From an uncultured Clostridia bacterium (lineage in GTDB: Bacteria; Bacillota; Clostridia; Oscillospirales; Acutalibacteraceae): a stretch of 5,188 nucleotides of DNA. Under the pieces are notes generated by a model. The model was not told the DNA's origin, did not search any database, and saw only the letters and a list, made by a program, of their open reading frames with translations. The stretch is taken from the NCBI GenBank assembly GCA_945227095.1, contig CALYOC010000064.1, positions 1 to 5,188 of the forward strand. The letters run 5' to 3'. Below, piece after piece: positions 1 through 5,188 of the stretch. Every line of letters begins with the position of its first letter. Within the stretch, counting starts at the first letter, position 1. The position numbers and the translations under genes were made by a program.

Positions 1-2
1 CC

Positions 3-50
3 AAAGAAAAAATCGAGACTCCCGACAAGAGGCGTTTGCAGATTGACTAA
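3..50 (+). CDS. possible C-terminal tail of an unidentified convergent gene
   Basis: This is a speculative partial gene entering from the left contig edge. The third forward frame reads 15 residues, KEKIETPDKRRLQID, and stops at TAA (48-50). The composition is charged and protein-like, and the stop sits just before the paired hairpins that would end a convergent transcript. The second forward frame is also open, from base 2 to a TGA at 44-46 (ending RQEAFAD), and cannot be excluded. The fragment is too short for any family assignment. A convergent gene is inferred mainly because the hairpin at 84-122 carries a T-run on its plus-strand side as well. Confidence 0.3.
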   Translation, partial: KEKIETPDKRRLQID

Positions 51-52
51 AA

Positions 53-72
53 TCCTGCTTGATAAAGCAGGA
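53..72 (-). terminator. second, smaller hairpin downstream of hemW
   Basis: A perfect 8-bp stem (TCCTGCTT at 53-60 with AAGCAGGA at 65-72) encloses the tetraloop GATA. Read on the minus strand, the stem is followed directly by TTTTAGTC, a short U-run, so it could act as a back-up terminator about 60 bases past the hemW stop. On the plus strand no T-run follows. The U-run is short, so activity is uncertain. Confidence 0.5.
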
Positions 73-83
73 ATTAAAGAACA

Positions 84-122
84 AAACGCGGTCTATGGAA
101 ATTATTTCCACAGACCGCGTTT
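84..122 (-). terminator. strong, apparently bidirectional intrinsic terminator after hemW
   Basis: An 11-bp stem (84-94 with 112-122, core ACGCGGTCT/AGACCGCGT) continues after one A/C mismatch (95/111) into 6 more pairs (96-101 with 105-110) and closes on a 3-base loop. On the minus strand the stem runs into TTTTGTTCTTT, starting 10 bases after the hemW stop, so it should end the lepA-hemW transcript. On the plus strand the stem is followed by ATTTTTAT, so it can also end a convergent transcript coming from the left edge. Confidence 0.9.
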
Positions 123-132
123 ATTTTTATAC

Positions 133-1239
133 TCACTGCGAATCAACCAAATCACCTATAATTGTATTAGACACCAAAAAACCCTTCGGAGTCAGGCGAA
201 ATCCTTTTGCCGTCCTTTCGGCAAACGAATTATCCGTATACACCTTTATCTTTCGCAGAAGTTCATCACTACGCGATTTATCGAATTCTGACAGGTCAAG
301 TCCCTCGCTGAGCCTGAGAGCAAGCATTACCCGCTCCTGCCACTCACCGCCCTCACAGTCAAAAACAGGCTCAAGAGCGCTCTCAAAACTTTTTATATCC
401 CTTGGATAATAAAACCGCTTGCCGTCAATAAAGGAATGAGCCGACGGCCCGATTCCCAAGTAATCTTCAAGTTTCCAATACTTAAGGTTATGCTTACTCT
501 CAAAGCCCGGCTTTGCAAAATTTGATATTTCATACTGCTTATAACCGTATTGAGAGAGAAGCTCGACACAACGCAGATACATCTGTGCAACCGAATCATC
601 GTCCGGGAGGGATAACCTCTCGGCGTTTTTATAATAATATGTTCCCGGCTCCAATTTGAGCATATACGCGCTGACATGGCTGACTCCCATATCGGCGCAA
701 AATTTTACTGTATTTTCGAGCGTTGACAGAGTTTGCTTCGGCACCCCGAGCATTATATCAACGCTGATATTGTCTATACCGGCATTTTTAGCAAGTTTTA
801 CACAACTGATGACCTTTTCCGAATCCGCAGTTCTGCCAAGCGCGCGCCGCTCGATGTCATTTGCAGACTGCATACCCAAGGATATTCTGTTGACTCCGGA
901 GGTGGAAAGTGCCCCGAACAGTTCCTCACTGCAATCCCTCGGATTACACTCAACGGTTATCTCCCCCTCGGTGAAGGAAAAAGCGCGCTTCGCGGCATGT
1001 ATCACTTCGGCGAGCTCCTCGCCGGAAAGGCTCGACGGAGTTCCGCCGCCAATATATAAAGTGTCCGCCTTTCTCCCCAAAAGCGCCTTTCCCCAATAAG
1101 ATATACTGCTTTTCAGCGCGGCGAGATATTCCGCTTTCTCTTCATCTGCACCGACAAACGAATAAAAGTCGCAGTAAGGGCATTTACTGCGACAAAAGGG
1201 TATATGTATATATATTCCTAAATTACTTTTATTCATCAT
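133..1239 (-). CDS. hemW: radical SAM haem chaperone HemW
   Basis: HemW is a radical-SAM protein that binds haem and is thought to deliver it to respiratory haemoproteins. It was long misannotated as oxygen-independent coproporphyrinogen III oxidase (HemN). The 368-residue product has the 4Fe-4S cluster motif [10 protein letters not shown] (Cys16, Cys20, Cys23). The residue two after the last Cys is Phe, not the fourth Cys typical of true HemN, which supports HemW. Other family marks are the SAM-binding [10 protein letters not shown] (62-71), [11 protein letters not shown] (115-125), [10 protein letters not shown] (236-245), the HNLKYW segment (250-255, matching the HNxxYW haem-binding motif) and [11 protein letters not shown] (260-270). 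Length is normal for the family, and the C-terminal HemN-type domain is present. The start ATG overlaps the end of lepA by 11 bases and is followed at once by a second ATG; no clear Shine-Dalgarno precedes it, so translational coupling to lepA is likely. It is the last gene before the terminator. Confidence 0.96.
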   Translation of the reverse strand: MMNKSNLGIYIHIPFCRSKCPYCDFYSFVGADEEKAEYLAALKSSISYWGKALLGRKADTLYIGGGTPSSLSGEELAEVIHAAKRAFSFTEGEITVECNPRDCSEELFGALSTSGVNRISLGMQSANDIERRALGRTADSEKVISCVKLAKNAGIDNISVDIMLGVPKQTLSTLENTVKFCADMGVSHVSAYMLKLEPGTYYYKNAERLSLPDDDSVAQMYLRCVELLSQYGYKQYEISNFAKPGFESKHNLKYWKLEDYLGIGPSAHSFIDGKRFYYPRDIKSFESALEPVFDCEGGEWQERVMLALRLSEGLDLSEFDKSRSDELLRKIKVYTDNSFAERTAKGFRLTPKGFLVSNTIIGDLVDSQ

Positions 1240-3040
1240 CTAATTTAAGAACCGCCATAAACGCCTCCTGCGGAACCTCAACGCTTCCGAAGCGGCGCAT
1301 ACGCTTCTTTCCTTCTTTTTGCTTTTCAAGGAGCTTTTTCTTACGCGTGATGTCGCCGCCGTAGCACTTGGCAAGGACATCTTTCCTCATAGCCTTTACG
1401 GTTTCACGCGCTATAACTCTGCCGCCCACGGCAACCTGAATCGGTATCTCAAAAAGCTGTCTTGGAATATTGCCCTTTAACTTCTCGGCTATTTTTCGAG
1501 CCTTTATCTGCGACTTTTCGCGGTGCATGATAAAGGACAACGCGTCAACCGTCTCGCCGTTCAAAAGCACATCGAGTTTAACAAGGTCGGAGCGTCTGTA
1601 TTCCTTGATTTCATAGTCAAAGGAGGCATATCCCCTCGTCTTTGATATCAGACAATCGAAAAAGTCATATATTAGCTCATTCAGCGGCAGTTCATAGAAT
1701 ATATCAACGCTGTCCTTAGTGACATATGTCATATCCTTAAACACGCCGCGCCTGTCCTGGCACAGCTCCATAATTGAGCCGACATAATCAGCCGGGCTGT
1801 ATATATGCGCCGTGGTTATAGGCTCCTCGCAGTAATTTATCAGCGCAGGGTCGGGATAGAGCGTCGGGTTATCTATCACAACAACGCTCGAATCGGTCAA
1901 ATGCACCTTGTACTCAACACTCGGAATTGTTGTAACAAGATTTAAGTCATATTCCCTCTCCAAGCGCTCCTGAATAATCTCCATATGCAAAAGACCTAAA
2001 AAGCCGCACCTGAAGCCAAAACCGAGCGCACCCGATGTCTCCGGCTCATATGTCAGAGACGCGTCGTTGAGCTGAAGTTTTTCCAAGGCGTCTCTCAAGT
2101 TCTCATAATCCGCGCCGTCGGCAGGATAAACGCCGCAGAAAACGGCGGGATTGACATTTCTGTAACCCTCTAACGGCTCTGCTGCAGGATTGTCCGCTAC
2201 GGTGACGGTATCACCGACCTTTGCGTCGTGAACGGTTTTTATTGAAGCGGTGATGTAGCCGACCTCGCCGGAGCACAGAACACCTGTGCTCTCCAAAGAA
2301 GTGGCGCGCAAAACTCCGACATCAACCACCGTAAACTTAGCACCGGTAGCCATCATAAGCATTGTGTCACCGACCTTGATTTTTCCGTCAACAATTCTGA
2401 CATAGACTATTACTCCTCGGTAGGAGTCATACACGCTGTCAAAAATGAGCGCGCGCAAGGGCAAGTCGTCATTACCGTCGGGAGCAGGTATATCCGCGAC
2501 AATGCGCTCAAGCACCTGCCCGACATTTTCACCCGTCTTGGCGGAAATTCTCGGCGCCTGCATACACGGAATACCGATAACCTCCTCTACCTCAACGGCA
2601 ACTCTGTCGGGGTCTGCGGCGGGTAAATCAATTTTATTGATAACCGGTACAATCTCCAAATCGTGGTCGAGGGCGAGATAGGTGTTCGCAAGCGTCTGCG
2701 CTTCAATGCCCTGCGACGCGTCAATTATCAGCCCCGCGCCCTCACAGGCGGCAAGCGACCTTGAAACCTCGTAGTTAAAATCTACATGACCGGGGGTGTC
2801 GATTAGGTTTAGCATATATTCCTGCGAATCCTCGGCGGTATATTTCAAGGTGACCGCGTGAGATTTAATTGTAATTCCCCTCTCGCGCTCCAGGTCCATA
2901 TTGTCAAGCAACTGTTCGGTCATATCCCTCTCGGCGACAGAGTCCGTTTTTTCAAGCAATCTGTCTGCCAGGGTTGACTTTCCGTGGTCAATATGGGCAA
3001 TAATGCAAAAATTTCTTATGTGGTCTTTATCAAAAGGCAT
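1229..3040 (-). CDS. lepA: elongation factor 4 (LepA), ribosome-associated GTPase
   Basis: LepA/EF4 is a cytoplasmic translational GTPase that acts on the ribosome; back-translocation and a role in 30S assembly have both been proposed. The full-length 603-residue protein has every G motif: [10 protein letters not shown] (15-24, G1), ERGIT (53-57, G2), DTPGHVDF (81-88, G3, with the catalytic His85), NKID (135-138, G4) and SAKTG (166-170, G5). Beta-barrel domain 2 follows, then an EF-G-like domain with [10 protein letters not shown] (346-355). The LepA-specific C-terminal domain ends in the basic stretch around [20 protein letters not shown] (554-573). The start is firm: AAGGAG (3048-3053) lies 7 bases before ATG. 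A probable promoter of its own lies in the upstream gap, and hemW overlaps its 3' end. The gene looks intact, with nothing missing. Confidence 0.99.
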   Translation of the reverse strand: MPFDKDHIRNFCIIAHIDHGKSTLADRLLEKTDSVAERDMTEQLLDNMDLERERGITIKSHAVTLKYTAEDSQEYMLNLIDTPGHVDFNYEVSRSLAACEGAGLIIDASQGIEAQTLANTYLALDHDLEIVPVINKIDLPAADPDRVAVEVEEVIGIPCMQAPRISAKTGENVGQVLERIVADIPAPDGNDDLPLRALIFDSVYDSYRGVIVYVRIVDGKIKVGDTMLMMATGAKFTVVDVGVLRATSLESTGVLCSGEVGYITASIKTVHDAKVGDTVTVADNPAAEPLEGYRNVNPAVFCGVYPADGADYENLRDALEKLQLNDASLTYEPETSGALGFGFRCGFLGLLHMEIIQERLEREYDLNLVTTIPSVEYKVHLTDSSVVVIDNPTLYPDPALINYCEEPITTAHIYSPADYVGSIMELCQDRRGVFKDMTYVTKDSVDIFYELPLNELIYDFFDCLISKTRGYASFDYEIKEYRRSDLVKLDVLLNGETVDALSFIMHREKSQIKARKIAEKLKGNIPRQLFEIPIQVAVGGRVIARETVKAMRKDVLAKCYGGDITRKKKLLEKQKEGKKRMRRFGSVEVPQEAFMAVLKLDDE

Positions 3041-3074
3041 TTAGTATCTCCTTCAGGGCAACTGCAAAAATTTA

Positions 3075-3092
3075 TATCCGCCGGTGCGGATA
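3075..3092 (-). promoter_or_regulatory. hairpin in the lepA leader, possible weak terminator or attenuator
   Basis: A perfect 7-bp stem, TATCCGC/GCGGATA, closes on a 4-base loop (ACCG on the minus strand). On that strand it is followed by TAAATTTTTG, so a run of five T's lies 4 bases after the stem. It sits downstream of the small membrane-protein gene and, if the promoter call at 3125-3153 is right, inside the untranslated leader of lepA, 21 bases before the ribosome binding site. It could partly end read-through from the spoIIP transcript or tune lepA expression. The offset U-run makes it a weak terminator at best. No known riboswitch fold is recognised. Confidence 0.5.
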
Positions 3093-3124
3093 AGAGCAAG
3101 TGTCTTTATTCGCCTAATAAAGTT

Positions 3125-3153
3125 ATTCTACCACAAATAAATAATTTTTTAAA
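3125..3153 (-). promoter_or_regulatory. candidate housekeeping (SigA-type) promoter for lepA-hemW
   Basis: On the minus strand the -10 hexamer TAGAAT (3125-3130, 5 of 6 matches to TATAAT) is preceded by TGG, giving the extended -10 form TGnTAGAAT. A weaker -35, TTTAAA (3148-3153, 4 of 6 matches to TTGACA), lies 17 bases upstream in very A/T-rich DNA. The predicted transcript start is near 3118, about 78 bases before the lepA ATG. The -35 overlaps the stop codon of the small membrane-protein gene. The call rests on consensus matching only, but a separate promoter fits lepA and hemW being needed in growth while spoIIP and gpr are sporulation genes. Confidence 0.5.
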
Positions 3154-3361
3154 TACTAAAACTATCAAAAGTTTTACCTAAATAGTTTACGATGCTTTTT
3201 ACCTGCGAAAAATACCAGTCGGAGTCGAGCACATCTCCGAAGCAAATCGACCTCGAATTGACATATGCGAAAAAAATTCCCGCCGCTCCCACGCACAAGC
3301 ACAAAAACAACACCGATATTACAAAACGCCTCTCTTTTAAACTTCTTCTGATTTTAAACAT
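3149..3361 (-). CDS. small single-pass membrane protein between spoIIP and lepA (yqxA position)
   Basis: The product is 70 residues and not recognised by sequence. It begins MFKIRRSLKERR, a strongly basic N-terminus, followed by one hydrophobic segment (about 13-33, rich in V, L, F, C, A and G). A roughly 37-residue tail follows that should lie outside the cytoplasm by the positive-inside rule. The tail holds Cys40 and an aromatic/acidic stretch, GDVLDSDWYF. The ATG overlaps the spoIIP stop by 8 bases (ATGTTTAA), a typical coupled arrangement; a GGAG lies 13 bases upstream and is poorly spaced. Bacillus subtilis has a small membrane protein gene, yqxA, in exactly this slot, but I cannot show homology and this product is shorter. 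A role alongside SpoIIP in the mother-cell membrane is inference from position. Support for coding is the overlap, the sensible topology and the otherwise unexplained gap. An in-frame extension upstream inside spoIIP to 3451 is rejected as a shadow. Confidence 0.7.
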   Translation of the reverse strand: MFKIRRSLKERRFVISVLFLCLCVGAAGIFFAYVNSRSICFGDVLDSDWYFSQVKSIVNYLGKTFDSFSI

Positions 3362-4469
3362 ATTCCAACAACATCTCCGACAAAGCCCTGCCCAACATCT
3401 TTCCTGAGTAAACGGCTTGTTCCAAGGTGTTTGCGTCACTTCCCATCTCAATCAATACGGAGTTATTCAGCTTATACATATTATATCTCCTGTCGGCAAA
3501 ATACACCGGCCTCATAAGTCCGGGGAACATCTGCTCACACTTGTTTTGCAAATTCAGCGCAAAGCGCAGATTTTGCCGCCAATTCGGAAAATCCTTTATG
3601 TAATCCTCCTCACAGCCTGTAATTATCATAAGCTGTGCCGCACGCTTTCCGTTTATCTCCGCGACGGGCTTATACCTGACAGTGCCCGAATCAACTGCGT
3701 CGCGGTGAATATCTATCGCGACCTTTATACTCGGATTATTATCCAAAATCTTCTGTATTCCCTTGCCCGAATTCTTGTAGGCATTGGGATAATCGGAGTC
3801 GTACACCGTTTCATCGTGTATGACATTTATCCCCGCAAGCTCAAGCTGCTCACATATGGCGTCCCCCACTCTAATCATATTTTTGCCGGGGTCGGTGCTT
3901 CGCGGAGAAAACCCCTTCTCCCACCAGGATTTATCAAGAGTCATATAACTCTCGCAAGTGTGACTGTGGTATATGAGAACGGTCGGCTTGCTTATATCAT
4001 CTATTTTAAGATTTGCTCCCTGCTTTAAAATACCCTTGATATCCACACTCTTTTTTGTCCTGTTTTGCACCTTGACATTGGAGTAAGAGAGCATATTCTC
4101 CACCTTGACATATGTCCTGTCAATCACATCTCCGCCCTTTTCCTTCTTCGTTGTCTTTTCCCTCTCTTTCGCCGCCTTTATGGACTTCAAAATATCATCG
4201 TCCGTACGAGTCAAATCAAGCCGGCTGTCCTCAACCCTTTTAAGAGGATTCTCCACCTCGTTATTTACAATGTTAAAAAACGATAATTCGGAATGTATAT
4301 ACTCAAGCTCTGCCGAGGCAACGCTGAGTTTTACGGAATATTTCACAATATTATCAAAAACAGCCGAGCTTTCGGGATAGAGCTTTACCATCGCCACTGC
4401 CGCCAGAATCAAAAGAGCAACCACCCATGAGATATTGAACAGAGCCGTTTTAAATTTCTTTTCTTTCAT
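3354..4469 (-). CDS. spoIIP: stage II sporulation protein P, peptidoglycan amidase/endopeptidase
   Basis: SpoIIP is a membrane-anchored cell-wall hydrolase of the SpoIID-SpoIIM-SpoIIP engulfment machine, where it cleaves peptide stems from glycan and peptide cross-links at the sporulation septum. From the chosen ATG it is 371 residues. There is a basic start (MKEKKFK), one membrane anchor (about 11-29), then a variable charged linker (about 85-115, rich in K, E and D) leading to the catalytic domain. Family motifs are VLIYHSHTCESYM (164-176; His168, His170 and Glu173), VAIDIHRDAVDSG (250-262; His255) and VLIEMGSDANTLEQA (338-352; Glu341), which match the conserved zinc/catalytic segments. The ATG at 4469 has GGAGG 6 bases upstream; a GTG at 4502 in the same frame would add 11 residues but lies upstream of that site. 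It sits 64 bases after gpr and overlaps the next small gene by 8 bases. In Bacillus the gene is made in the mother cell under SigE; no clear SigE promoter is visible here. Confidence 0.96.
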   Translation of the reverse strand: MKEKKFKTALFNISWVVALLILAAVAMVKLYPESSAVFDNIVKYSVKLSVASAELEYIHSELSFFNIVNNEVENPLKRVEDSRLDLTRTDDDILKSIKAAKEREKTTKKEKGGDVIDRTYVKVENMLSYSNVKVQNRTKKSVDIKGILKQGANLKIDDISKPTVLIYHSHTCESYMTLDKSWWEKGFSPRSTDPGKNMIRVGDAICEQLELAGINVIHDETVYDSDYPNAYKNSGKGIQKILDNNPSIKVAIDIHRDAVDSGTVRYKPVAEINGKRAAQLMIITGCEEDYIKDFPNWRQNLRFALNLQNKCEQMFPGLMRPVYFADRRYNMYKLNNSVLIEMGSDANTLEQAVYSGKMLGRALSEMLLEYV

Positions 4470-4475
4470 ATTTTT

Positions 4476-4480
4476 CCTCC
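4476..4480 (-). promoter_or_regulatory. ribosome binding site that sets the spoIIP start
   Basis: GGAGG on the minus strand, followed by the 6-base spacer AAAAAT and ATG at 4469. It decides between this start and the in-frame GTG at 4502, which lies upstream of the site. Confidence 0.85.
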
Positions 4481-4482
4481 GC

Positions 4483-4518
4483 CACATATAATAATCGGAC
4501 ACGCTATAAATATATGTG
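4483..4518. repeat. A/T-rich inverted repeat in the gpr-spoIIP gap
   Basis: CACATATA (4483-4490) and its complement TATATGTG (4511-4518) are separated by 20 bases. In the transcript they could form an 8-bp weak stem whose 3' arm ends 2 bases before the spoIIP ribosome binding site. It could equally be a protein-binding site or chance in A/T-rich DNA. No U-run follows on the minus strand, so it is not a terminator for gpr. I could not place a convincing SigE promoter in this gap. Confidence 0.35.
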
Positions 4519-4533
4519 ACAAAAAAATAAATA

Positions 4534-5138
4534 TTACAGCAGCAACTCTATCTCCTCACCGGTAAAATCGGGCTGCAGCGCCCTGTTTATACTAACCGAG
4601 AGAAGCTTTGCCGCAGTATCGACAAGCGAGTCAATCTCCCTCGGAGTTACAAACATATCATCTGCTCCGACCGTTTTTTTACACTCTCCCTCATCATCAC
4701 AATCCAAAATATCAGCCGCAAGTGTCACGGCGTCAACAACGGTGGGAACTCCGATAGAAATAACAGGCACACCCAAACTCCCTTTGCTGAGCTCCTTTCG
4801 GCTGTTTCCCACTCCCGAACCCGGAGAAATTCCCGCATCCGTTATTTGCACGGTACAGCCCAGCCGCGACAGCTCCCTTGCCGCAAACGCATCCACCACG
4901 ATGACGCAGGCGGGCTCTATTCGGCGAACAATACTCTTTACCGTCTCCGCGCTCTCTATCCCCGTTTTACCCAACACTCCGGGAGTTATGACCGCAACCG
5001 GATTTAATTGCTCCAGACCGGCAGAACGCTTCAACTGCTCATCAATATGCCTTGTTGCAAGCACTCCCGAAGCTGTTTTTGGCCCAAGCGCGTCCGGAGT
5101 TATATCCTCATTGCCGAGTCCCACGACAAGGCAAAGCC
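4534..5138 (-). CDS. gpr: germination protease GPR, 3' part only (5' end cut by the end of the insert)
   Basis: GPR is the spore endopeptidase that starts breakdown of small acid-soluble proteins at germination. It is made as a zymogen in the forespore and belongs to the atypical aspartic-type family A25. About 200 C-terminal residues are present, starting LCLVVGLGNEDITPDALGP, a family signature. Then come VITPGVLGKTGIES, VIVVDAFAAREL, ITDAGISPGSGVGNSRKE and GVPVISIGVPTVVDAVT, which hold the conserved aspartates. The end has FVTPREIDSLVD and INRAL, matching the C-terminal helices. A GTG at 5124 (the Val before GLGN) is not the start: the frame continues with conserved LCLV residues up to the adapter junction, and no ribosome site precedes it. 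The N-terminal propeptide and first part of the enzyme are missing because the contig ends. The stretch between VVDAVT and FVTP is only about 25 residues, much shorter than in Bacillus, as expected for clostridial forms. Confidence 0.95.
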
Positions 5139-5188
5139 CTGTCTCTTATACACATCTCCGAGCCCACGAGACAAGAGGCACGCTCGTA
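5139..5188 (+). other. Nextera sequencing adapter left on the contig end (not genomic)
   Basis: Bases 5139-5157 are the 19-base Tn5 mosaic end as used in Nextera kits (CTGTCTCTTATACACATCT). Bases 5158-5172, CCGAGCCCACGAGAC, are the i7-side adapter. Bases 5173-5180, AAGAGGCA, occupy the index position and equal the index I know as N711. Bases 5181-5188, CGCTCGTA, match the expected start of P7 (ATCTCGTA) at 6 of 8 bases. The order is exactly that of read-through past a short insert. The real genomic sequence ends at about 5138; one or two junction bases could belong to either side. Confidence 0.97.

Noticed and set aside
24..33. Ten bases (GACAAGAGGC) shared between the left edge and the adapter at 5170-5179, hinting at adapter on both ends
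   Set aside because: Only ten bases match. The flanking bases do not fit the adapter in either orientation, and no mosaic end is present at the left edge.
656..1099. Plus-strand open frames of 147 and 108 residues opposite hemW
   Set aside because: Both are antisense to the conserved radical-SAM core of hemW, and neither shows family features.
3362..3451. N-terminal extension of the small membrane protein to 3451
   Set aside because: The added 30 residues would overlap the conserved end of spoIIP in another frame and show an odd W/C-rich composition; the ATG at 3361 gives a normal membrane-protein start.
3417..4028. 203-residue open frame on the plus strand opposite spoIIP
   Set aside because: It lies wholly antisense to a well-supported spoIIP with all its motifs, has no ribosome binding site I can see, and its translation has no recognisable domain. 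It is a shadow frame.
4499..4533. SigA-type promoter upstream of spoIIP using TTGTCA
   Set aside because: TTGTCA resembles a -35, but no -10 lies at 16-18 bases; the nearest TATTAT is 23 bases away.
5122..5124. GTG at 5124 as the gpr start codon
   Set aside because: The frame upstream encodes more of the conserved strand (LCLVVGLGN) until the adapter junction, so this Val is internal and the true start is missing.
5139..5157. Natural Tn5/IS50 end as a sign of a mobile element
   Set aside because: The 19 bases are the engineered mosaic end and are followed by synthetic adapter and index rather than transposase sequence.

Overview
The window is the end of a contig from a spore-forming Firmicute, most likely a member of the Clostridia. 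The evidence is two sporulation/germination genes (gpr and spoIIP), best-fit protein variants that look clostridial rather than Bacillus-like (compact Gpr C-terminal half), and strong purine-rich Shine-Dalgarno sites. Genus or family cannot be fixed from the sequence alone. A Nextera library adapter at the right end points to short-read shotgun or metagenome assembly.

All convincing genes lie on the minus strand and read right to left. The order is gpr (3'-terminal part, germination protease), spoIIP (engulfment amidase/endopeptidase), an unnamed 70-residue single-pass membrane protein, lepA (elongation factor 4) and hemW (radical-SAM haem chaperone). This matches the B. subtilis order gpr-spoIIP-yqxA-lepA-hemW, with the small membrane protein in the position of yqxA. 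The spoIIP/small-ORF pair and the lepA/hemW pair both overlap by a few bases, which suggests translational coupling. The gap between the small ORF and lepA holds a plausible extended -10 promoter and a hairpin, so the housekeeping pair can probably be expressed separately from the sporulation genes upstream.

After hemW there is a strong hairpin terminator that works on both strands by inspection, plus a second smaller hairpin. In B. subtilis the hrcA-grpE-dnaK-dnaJ genes follow hemW. Here the cluster stops at the terminator, and the remaining left-end sequence (1-50) is best read as the tail of a convergent plus-strand gene that cannot be identified.

The last 50 bases (5139-5188) are not genomic. 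They are the Tn5 mosaic end, the Nextera i7-side adapter, an 8-base index and a degraded start of the P7 sequence. The gpr gene is therefore cut by the end of the genomic insert. I see no mobile element, CRISPR array, tRNA or rRNA, and no convincing new biological system. The small membrane protein next to spoIIP is the most open biological question.
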